From Bacillota bacterium (GTDB taxonomy: Bacteria; Bacillota_E; JAJZYS01; JAILZS01), in assembly GCA_021817625.1 (NCBI GenBank), contig JAKASY010000163.1, positions 1 to 5,620 of the forward strand: DNA of 5,620 bases. The letters are read 5' to 3'. Under the pieces are notes generated by a model. It saw only the letters and a program-made list of their open reading frames with translations. It did not search any database and was not told the origin of the DNA. Below are positions 1 to 4,350 of this stretch, in pieces. Position 1 is the first letter of the stretch; every line of letters begins with the position of its first letter. The position numbers and the translations under genes were made by a program.

Positions 1-1142
1 CCGCGTTGGCGCTGAGTTCGGACGACCAGCGCTATCTGCAGACCGTGGCGCGGTCGCGAACGGAGCCACATGGGCGTGTGCAGCGCGCGGCGACGCTCCT
101 GGCTTACGCCGGCGGGCAGACGGTGGTGGCGGTAGCGCGTCAGCTTGGTCAACCGGTCACCACAGTCAACCGCACCGTGAACCGGGCGCTGGCGGTGGGC
201 GCTCGCGCCGCCCTGGACGACCTCAAGCGTCCTGGCCGGCCGCGCAGGATCACGCCGGAGGCGCGTGCCTGGATCGTCTCGTTGGCCTGCCAGAAGCCCA
301 AGGATCTGGGGTGGGCGCCGGAGCTGTGGACGGAGTCGCTTCTCGCCCGCTACGTTCGCGAGCATGCTGCCGAGGCCGGTCACCCGAGCGCCACCGGGGT
401 CGCCAAAGGCACCGTGCACAAGATCCTGGCGGCCAACGAGCTGCATCCGCAGAAGGTGCGTTACTACCTCGAGCGCCGCGACCCCGACTTCGACCGCAAG
501 ATGGTCCAGGTCTACCACGTCTACCATCAGGTCACCCTCGACCTCAATGCCCTCGACGGTCGGCCCGTGGTGCGCCTGTCCTACGACGAGAAGCCAGGAA
601 TCCAGGCCATCGCTGTCACCGCTCCCGACCTGCCGCCGATCCCGGGCGCACCGGGCAAGGGTAGCTGGCAGCGCGATCACGAGTATGTCCGCCTCGGGAC
701 TGTCAGCCTCTTGGCGAGCATCGATCTGGCAAGGGGCGAGGTTGTTGGTCTGGTGCGCGAGCGCCATCGCAGTGCCGAGTTCATCGAGTTCCTCCGGAAA
801 CTCGACGCGCACTACCCACCCGACGTGAAGATCCAGATCATCCTCGACAATCACAGCGCCCATACCTCCAAGGAGACTCGGGCGTACCTGGCCACCGTAC
901 CGAACCGCTTCGACTTCGTGTTCACCCCGGTACATGGGTCTTGGCTGAACATCATTGAGATGTTCTTTGCCAAGCTCACCAAGCAGATGCTTCGGGGCAT
1001 CCGAGTGGAGTCCAAGGAAGAGTTGGCCGAGCGCATCATGGCGTACCTGGACCAGATCAACGCTGATCCGGTCCCGTTCCGTTGGAAGTACCGCCTTGAG
1101 GACGCCCACGTTTCGCCCCTACCCGAAGCTACCGCCGTTTAG
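1..1142 (+). mobile_element. IS630-family insertion sequence, partial (left end outside or at window edge)
   Basis: The transposase gene marks an IS630-type element. The window begins only five bases before the first usable start codon, so the left terminal inverted repeat cannot be seen and the right one cannot be recognised without it. IS630 elements normally end a few tens of bases past the transposase stop and duplicate a TA dinucleotide. A TA lies at about 1152-1153, but I cannot show that it is the junction. Boundaries are therefore approximate. Confidence 0.6.
6..1142 (+). CDS. IS630-family transposase (DDE type), possibly lacking its first residues
   Basis: This is a cut-and-paste transposase of the IS630/Tc1-mariner superfamily. 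From the first readable residue, an N-terminal helix-turn-helix region lies around residues 38-65, followed by a Lys/Arg/Pro-rich linker (RPGRPRRITPE, 75-85). A second DNA-binding region spans about 103-160. The catalytic RNase H-like domain carries the family hallmarks: D194 in SYDEKPGIQA, D281 in ILDNHSAH and E318 in GSWLNIIEMFF. The last two acidic residues are 37 apart, as expected for this family. The reading frame is unbroken, so the protein could be active. The assigned start is TTG at position 6. The frame has no stop in the five bases before it, and relatives often have some extra N-terminal residues, so the true start may lie to the left. No partner gene accompanies it. Confidence 0.93.
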   Translation: MALSSDDQRYLQTVARSRTEPHGRVQRAATLLAYAGGQTVVAVARQLGQPVTTVNRTVNRALAVGARAALDDLKRPGRPRRITPEARAWIVSLACQKPKDLGWAPELWTESLLARYVREHAAEAGHPSATGVAKGTVHKILAANELHPQKVRYYLERRDPDFDRKMVQVYHVYHQVTLDLNALDGRPVVRLSYDEKPGIQAIAVTAPDLPPIPGAPGKGSWQRDHEYVRLGTVSLLASIDLARGEVVGLVRERHRSAEFIEFLRKLDAHYPPDVKIQIILDNHSAHTSKETRAYLATVPNRFDFVFTPVHGSWLNIIEMFFAKLTKQMLRGIRVESKEELAERIMAYLDQINADPVPFRWKYRLEDAHVSPLPEATAV

Positions 1143-1226
1143 GAAGCGATCTACTAGACGTCTCGCCACGCGGTCTGCTCGGGTCGCTGGATCTGTCGGC
1201 AAGCCCGCTGCTGAGCGAGGCCCTCT

Positions 1227-1254
1227 GCCTGCCACCTGGTCCCCTTGGGCAGGC
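1227..1254. terminator. Possible hairpin downstream of the transposase
   Basis: GCCTGCC (1227-1233) can pair perfectly with GGCAGGC (1248-1254), giving a 7-bp GC-rich stem with a 14-base loop. It lies 85 bases after the transposase stop. There is no T tract on either side, so an intrinsic terminator is only one possibility, and a stem of this size is not rare in DNA this rich in GC. Confidence 0.25.
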
Positions 1255-1337
1255 GGTGCGCCCCGACGACCATGTGCAGCTCCGTGGCCGTTTCCAATCG
1301 CCCCTCTTGTTCGGTCGTGGGGGGGCGCGACGTGCGC

Positions 1338-1354
1338 GGTGACGCCAGTCACGG
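1338..1354 (+). promoter_or_regulatory. Crp/Fnr-like palindromic operator upstream of the first DUF2249 gene (site 1)
   Basis: The site reads GGTGACGCCAGTCACGG and contains the perfect inverted repeat GTGAC-GCCA-GTCAC, which matches the GTGA-N6-TCAC core recognised by CRP-type regulators. Its centre lies about 76 bases before the ATG of the gene at 1422. A matching site in the same orientation precedes the second DUF2249 gene. If the regulator binds as a class II activator, with its site centred near -41.5, the -10 hexamer should fall near 1375-1380. TACCGT stands there and keeps the three best-conserved bases of TATAAT. The promoter assignment is inference; the palindrome itself is read directly. 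Confidence 0.5.
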
Positions 1355-1404
1355 TCGGGGCGGCCGCGCCCGCGTACCGTGGGCTACGGATCTATCTGGC
1401 CTCC

Positions 1405-1410
1405 GGGAGG
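1405..1410 (+). promoter_or_regulatory. Ribosome binding site of the first DUF2249 gene
   Basis: GGGAGG stands 11 bases before the ATG at 1422. Together with the family's short N-terminus it decides the start. An earlier in-frame opening at 1245 would add about 59 residues unlike any DUF2249 protein. Confidence 0.65.
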
Positions 1411-1421
1411 TTACGACGAGG

Positions 1422-1652
1422 ATGAACGCGATCCTGGATGTGCGCTCTCTCCCGCCGGCACAACGGCACGAGACGATCTTCTCCACCTGGGCTGCGCTGC
1501 CCGTGGGCGACTCCTTCGAGCTGGTAAACGATCACGACCCGCTGCCGCTCTACTACCAGTTCCAGGCGGAGCACACGGATCGCTTCGCCTGGGACTACCT
1601 GGAGCGCGGACCGGCCGTCTGGCGCGTGCGCGTCGGCCGCGTGCGCACCTAG
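1422..1652 (+). CDS. DUF2249 domain protein (canonical member)
   Basis: This small, probably cytosolic protein of 76 residues is one complete DUF2249 domain. Recognisable family motifs are LDVRSLPPAQRH (5-16), the central LVNDHDPLPLYYQFQAE (34-50) and the C-terminal GPAVWRVRVG (63-72). The biochemical function of the family is not established. The domain is small and resembles the TusA/SirA-like alpha/beta fold, and its genes often stand near hemerythrin-like, cupin and iron-sulfur-assembly genes in respiring or nitrogen-oxide-handling bacteria; that is my recollection of the family, not something visible here. The DHDP motif with H38 and the aromatic YYQF pair are intact, unlike in the facing paralog. 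The gene is likely monocistronic, converges on the paralog at 1732-1965, and probably responds to the operator at 1338-1354. A good ribosome binding site supports the start. Confidence 0.9.
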   Translation: MNAILDVRSLPPAQRHETIFSTWAALPVGDSFELVNDHDPLPLYYQFQAEHTDRFAWDYLERGPAVWRVRVGRVRT

Positions 1653-1696
1653 CCGCAGATCAGGCGGTCGCCGCACGGGACACGGCATGCGGCACC

Positions 1697-1731
1697 GCGC
1701 CAAACCTCTTCGACCGGTTTGTGGTTGGCGC
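1697..1731. terminator. Hairpin between the convergent DUF2249 genes
   Basis: GCGCCAA (1697-1703) pairs perfectly with TTGGCGC (1725-1731). The stem can be extended by CC/GG (1705-1706 with 1723-1724) past one bulged A. An alternative inner stem, CAAACC/GGTTTG (1701-1706 with 1716-1721), competes with it. The structure abuts the stop codon of the minus-strand gene and lies 44 bases past the stop of the plus-strand gene, so it could end transcription from both sides. No clear T tract follows on either strand. Confidence 0.4.
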
Positions 1732-1965
1732 TCACTGCACTCGCCGCGCGATGTCCAGCCGCCAGACTGGGGAGCCAAAGGTTACGAAGGGGCCTGCCAA
1801 CTCGTCCGCGTGTAGAGCCCGGAGCCGGTCCAGCAGGGGCCGCGGATCGCGGCTGTCGAGCACCTCCAGCACGCCTTCGAGGGGAACGACCGCCCACAGC
1901 CGGCCGATCGCGTCCCGCCCATCGGCGCTGGGCACGCCCCTCAGGTCCAAGACCACGCGCGTCAT
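1732..1965 (-). CDS. Divergent DUF2249 paralog
   Basis: This 77-residue protein aligns without gaps to the DUF2249 protein encoded at 1422-1652. By hand, about 23 of 69 positions are identical (residues 6-74 here against 5-73 there). Shared landmarks are LD-x-R at the start (6-9), W24, the P-x-P-L run (41-44) and VWR near the end (67-69). The family's central NDHDP motif reads LDSRDP here, so the histidine is replaced by arginine (R39), and the YYQF aromatics have become LDRL. Any function depending on that histidine is probably lost or changed, and the protein may be a regulatory or partner subunit of its neighbour; both are inferences. The ATG at 1965 is chosen because AAAGGTGG precedes it. 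An upstream in-frame opening at 2037 has no such signal and would overlap the operator site. Probably monocistronic. Confidence 0.82.
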   Translation of the reverse strand: MTRVVLDLRGVPSADGRDAIGRLWAVVPLEGVLEVLDSRDPRPLLDRLRALHADELAGPFVTFGSPVWRLDIARRVQ

Positions 1966-1972
1966 GACGTTG

Positions 1973-1980
1973 CCACCTTT
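1973..1980 (-). promoter_or_regulatory. Ribosome binding site of the second DUF2249 gene
   Basis: On the minus strand AAAGGTGG lies seven bases before the ATG at 1963-1965. It favours this start over the upstream in-frame opening at 2037, which would add 24 residues outside the domain. Confidence 0.6.
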
Positions 1981-2028
1981 GCGCTTTGTTGTCGCCGCTG
2001 CGAGTGTCGGCCCGCTGTATCCGCCGCG

Positions 2029-2045
2029 CCGTGACAAAACTCACC
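2029..2045 (-). promoter_or_regulatory. Crp/Fnr-like palindromic operator in the divergent region (site 2)
   Basis: Read towards the second DUF2249 gene the site is GGTGAGTTTTGTCACGG. It shares GGTGA-N5-GTCACGG with site 1 and has the GTGA-N6-TCAC core. Its centre lies about 72 bases before the ATG of that gene, and 63 bases separate the site from the ATG, against 67 at site 1. A weak -10-like GACACT occurs at 2003-2008, at the same spacing from the site as the candidate -10 of the first gene. The site is about 175 bases before the ETF start on the other strand, so an effect on both divergent genes is possible. Confidence 0.5.
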
Positions 2046-2206
2046 ATCAGCAGCGGCTCGGTCCTTCGCCCGGCTTTGGATGATGGCCCAGCCAGGGCGC
2101 GGCAGCGTGCGGCGCCAGCTCCGAGGCGAACGTCGGGCGTGTTGGTGGCTGCGGTCGGTGTGGCGCCCTGCCGCACGCGGTAGGGCCGGGCGCAGGACGG
2201 CGGGCC

Positions 2207-2213
2207 GGGAGGT
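2207..2213 (+). promoter_or_regulatory. Ribosome binding site of the fused ETF gene
   Basis: GGGAGGT ends seven bases before the ATG at 2221. It sets the start at 2221, where the typical EtfB opening MRVAVCVKP begins, rather than at the in-frame ATG pair from 2080, which would add 47 Arg/Ala-rich residues with no family similarity. Confidence 0.7.
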
Positions 2214-2220
2214 GGCGCCG

Positions 2221-3972
2221 ATGCGCGTGGCTGTGTGTGTGAAGCCCGCGCCACAACCGGGAGAGATGGCGTTTGACGCCACACGCGGGCGCTTGGTTCG
2301 GGGCCGCCTGGCCTTGCGGCTCGGCAAGGCGGACGTCGCTGCGCTTGCGTGGGGCGTCCACCTAACGACGGACGTGCTCGCGCTTGCCATGGCGCCGCCG
2401 GCGGGACGGGATGCCCTGCTTGAGGCGCTCAGGAATGGCGTAGGGCGGGCGGTGCTTCTTTGCGACCCTCGCTTCGCCGGCAGTGACGCGATGGCCACCG
2501 CGCAGGTGCTGGCCCAATACCTACGGCAAGATCCACCCGATCTGGTTCTATGCGGCAATCGAAGCGCGGACGGCCGCACCGGCCAGGTGGGCCCGATGCT
2601 GGCCGCACTGCTGGGTTGGCCGCTGATCGCCGACGCCGTGGCCGTGCGAAGGCGGGAGGGCACGAGCGCCCTCACCGTGACGCGGCAGGCGGCCGGTCAC
2701 CGCGAGCGGGCGAGCATAGACCTTCCTGCGGTGGTCACGGTGCGAGAGGCGGCCGCGGCGGCTCGGCGTGCCGCAGCGCCGCCGCAGTCGGCGGCCACCG
2801 TGGTGGTACTCGATGCGGCGAGCGCACACGTGCAGGCACCAGAGTCGCGCACGTGCGTTCTCGGAACCGAGCGCCGGCCACTCGACCGTCAGGGGCTTGT
2901 GCTCGTCGCCCCGAGCTCCGGGCAGGCGCAGGCTGCCATCGCTGACGCCCTGAGACAAACGCTCGGAGCGGACGGCAAAAGCTGTAGCCGACCGTCCGAG
3001 CGTTACGGGCTTCCGGTATGGGTGGTTGGGTCCGCGCGCGAGGGGGAAAGCGCAACCGCGGGGCTCATCGGCCAAGGGCGGCGCCTCGTCGGCCCTGGCG
3101 GGCAGGTGACCGTTTGGGTGCGCGGCCACCCGGAGCTGTCGTGCGTAGACGCCTGGTCCGCCGCCGGGGCCCACAGGGTGGTCTCCGTGGAGGGGCCGCA
3201 CCGGGCGCTGCCCGATGCGCGGGTATTTGTCGACGCCCTGGCGGCGGTCGCGAGGCGCGATCGGCCTGGGCTCATCCTGGTGAGCGCCAGCAACACCGGG
3301 CGCGCGGTCGGCGCCCGGCTGGCGGGAGCGCTTGGCGCGGGCATGATCGGTGACGCGTGGGACGTGCGGTGGAATGGCGGGCGCCTGTTGGGCTATAAGC
3401 CGGTGGTGGGCCAGAGGACAGCGGTGATCGGCGCCACGACACAGCCAACCATCATCAGCGCCGCACCGGGCATGTTCGCGCCGCCCGCTGGACGCTTGAA
3501 TGGGGCGGCCGTTCACGACACGGTCGTCGTCTCGGGCCGTCCGCCGCGCTGGCGCGCCCTGCCGGAGGCCGCAACGGGGTGGGCGCCGTCCGCCGACGCG
3601 AAGGTCGTGCTCGGGGTCGGACTTGGAGTGGGTCGCGCGGGCGTGGCTACCGTAGCGGCCATCGCGAGGGCGTCAGGCTTTGGCATCGCCGCGACCCTCG
3701 ACGTCGTGGAGGAAGGCTGGCTGCCCGAGGCGTTGCAAGTGGGGCTGAGCGGTCGGGCGATCTCACCGACGGTCTATGTAGCGCTGGGCATCTCGGGCGC
3801 TGCCGAGCATCTTGCCGGGCTAAGAGGCGCGCACGTCATCGTGGCGGTGAACCGTGATCCGACGGCACCGATCTTCCGCCAGGCGGATGTCGGACTCGTC
3901 GCCGATTGGCGCGACGTCCTGACCTGGCTCGCGTCGATACTGCGCGACGTTGCGCCGCAGGCGAGCGCATGA
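2221..3972 (+). CDS. Electron-transfer flavoprotein, fused beta-alpha subunits (EtfB-EtfA)
   Basis: This 583-residue protein carries both halves of an electron-transfer flavoprotein, the soluble carrier that takes electrons from flavin dehydrogenases and hands them to a membrane quinone reductase or another acceptor. Residues 1 to about 200 are EtfB-like: MRVAVCVKP, then DLVLCGNRSADGRTGQVGP (107-125), the nucleotide-binding stretch. Residues 265-583 are EtfA-like: an N-terminal alpha/beta domain, then the FAD domain with GWLPEALQVGLSG (499-511), ALGISGAAEHLAG (521-533) and VAVNRDPTAPIF (541-552). About 60 residues link the halves. By hand alignment S248, R249, T266 and H286 of human EtfA correspond to Thr, Leu, Ser and His here, so the flavin-stacking arginine is missing. 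The EtfB recognition loop (normally NEPRY...MKAKKKP) is replaced by an Ala/Arg-rich stretch at 175-187. No dehydrogenase or ETF:quinone oxidoreductase gene is visible nearby. Membership is confident; the partner is unknown. Confidence 0.92.
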   Translation: MRVAVCVKPAPQPGEMAFDATRGRLVRGRLALRLGKADVAALAWGVHLTTDVLALAMAPPAGRDALLEALRNGVGRAVLLCDPRFAGSDAMATAQVLAQYLRQDPPDLVLCGNRSADGRTGQVGPMLAALLGWPLIADAVAVRRREGTSALTVTRQAAGHRERASIDLPAVVTVREAAAAARRAAAPPQSAATVVVLDAASAHVQAPESRTCVLGTERRPLDRQGLVLVAPSSGQAQAAIADALRQTLGADGKSCSRPSERYGLPVWVVGSAREGESATAGLIGQGRRLVGPGGQVTVWVRGHPELSCVDAWSAAGAHRVVSVEGPHRALPDARVFVDALAAVARRDRPGLILVSASNTGRAVGARLAGALGAGMIGDAWDVRWNGGRLLGYKPVVGQRTAVIGATTQPTIISAAPGMFAPPAGRLNGAAVHDTVVVSGRPPRWRALPEAATGWAPSADAKVVLGVGLGVGRAGVATVAAIARASGFGIAATLDVVEEGWLPEALQVGLSGRAISPTVYVALGISGAAEHLAGLRGAHVIVAVNRDPTAPIFRQADVGLVADWRDVLTWLASILRDVAPQASA

Positions 3973-3977
3973 TCTCG

Positions 3978-3991
3978 CTGCGGCCGCGCAG
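3978..3991. terminator. Short hairpin between the convergent ETF and cupin genes
   Basis: CTGCG-GCCG-CGCAG forms a perfect 5-bp stem with a 4-base loop in the 24-base gap between the two stop codons. Its position suits a terminator serving both strands. It is short and lacks a T tract, so the assignment is tentative. Confidence 0.3.
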
Positions 3992-3996
3992 GGCCA

Positions 3997-4323
3997 TCAG
4001 CGGTGGTAGATGGCGCCAACGAGCAGCCTCGCCTCCGCTTCGCCGTGATTGGCGAGCGCGTGCGGCGTGTCGGTCGGGAACAAGACGAAGTCGCCAGGAG
4101 CGGTTTCGTGGACCTCGTCGGCCACGCTCAGCGTTGGTCGCCCGGCGATCACGTACGCGTATTCCGTGCGCTTGGGGTGCTGATGCCGTGGGTAGACGGC
4201 TCCAGGCATGAGGCGAATGAGCTTGGCCGTGCCCTCCGGGAAAGATGCCAGATCCTTGCCCAGAACACCCGCCACGTTTCCCGAATGCCACTCCCCGTCC
4301 CCGTCGCCGATGCGGTACGACAT
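3997..4323 (-). CDS. Small single-domain cupin protein
   Basis: This 108-residue protein is a complete single cupin beta-barrel. Cupin motif 1 fits the classical G-x5-H-x-H-x4-E-x6-G pattern exactly (G41, H47, H49, E54, G61). Motif 2 fits G-x5-P-x-D-x2-H-x3-N (G77, P83, H88, N92), with Asp in place of the usual second glycine. H47, H49, E54 and H88 are the expected metal ligands, so the protein probably binds Fe, Mn, Ni or Zn; which metal and which substrate cannot be told. No signal peptide or second domain is present. The gene begins 27 bases after the stop of the ClC gene on the same strand, so the two are probably co-transcribed. It converges with the ETF gene, stop to stop, across 24 bases. 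Small cupins of this type include sugar-binding, dioxygenase-like and purely regulatory proteins, and I cannot choose among them. Confidence 0.88.
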   Translation of the reverse strand: MSYRIGDGDGEWHSGNVAGVLGKDLASFPEGTAKLIRLMPGAVYPRHQHPKRTEYAYVIAGRPTLSVADEVHETAPGDFVLFPTDTPHALANHGEAEARLLVGAIYHR

Positions 4324-4330
4324 GCTACGG

Positions 4331-4336
4331 CCTCCC
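4331..4336 (-). promoter_or_regulatory. Ribosome binding site of the cupin gene
   Basis: On the minus strand GGGAGG lies seven bases before the ATG at 4321-4323, inside the short gap after the ClC stop codon. It supports both the start and independent translation initiation within a shared transcript. Confidence 0.65.
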
Positions 4337-4350
4337 GTGCTATGGGGTAG

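Larger units (their letters stand above)
1143..1421. other. Non-coding spacer between the transposase and the first DUF2249 gene
   Basis: I find no convincing gene on either strand here. The stretch probably holds the right end of the insertion sequence and the promoter region of the following gene. Within it I see one hairpin (1227-1254), one palindromic operator-like site (1338-1354) and a Shine-Dalgarno sequence just before the next gene. Long open frames that cross it lack family similarity and have compositions expected of chance reading in GC-rich DNA. Confidence 0.6.

Noticed and set aside
1143..1165. Possible right terminal repeat of the IS630 element around the CTACTAG sequence.
   Set aside because: Without the left end there is nothing to pair it with, so an end cannot be claimed.
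1245..1421. In-frame upstream extension of the first DUF2249 gene.
   Set aside because: The added residues do not resemble the family, the extension would run through the palindromic operator, and the ATG at 1422 has a good ribosome binding site.
2093..2170. Inverted repeat CAGGGCGC / GCGCCCTG in the divergent region before the ETF gene.
   Set aside because: Eight base pairs separated by about 62 bases is not persuasive in DNA this GC-rich, and no riboswitch or leader-peptide pattern accompanies it.
2080..2220. In-frame upstream extension of the ETF gene starting from paired ATG codons.
   Set aside because: The 47 added residues are Arg/Ala-rich with no ETF similarity, and a strong GGGAGGT stands just before the ATG at 2221, where the EtfB opening begins.
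2548..3516. Long open frame (322 codons) antisense to the ETF gene.
   Set aside because: It lies wholly inside a well-supported gene; its His/Arg/Pro-rich composition is what the opposite strand of GC-rich coding DNA gives by chance.
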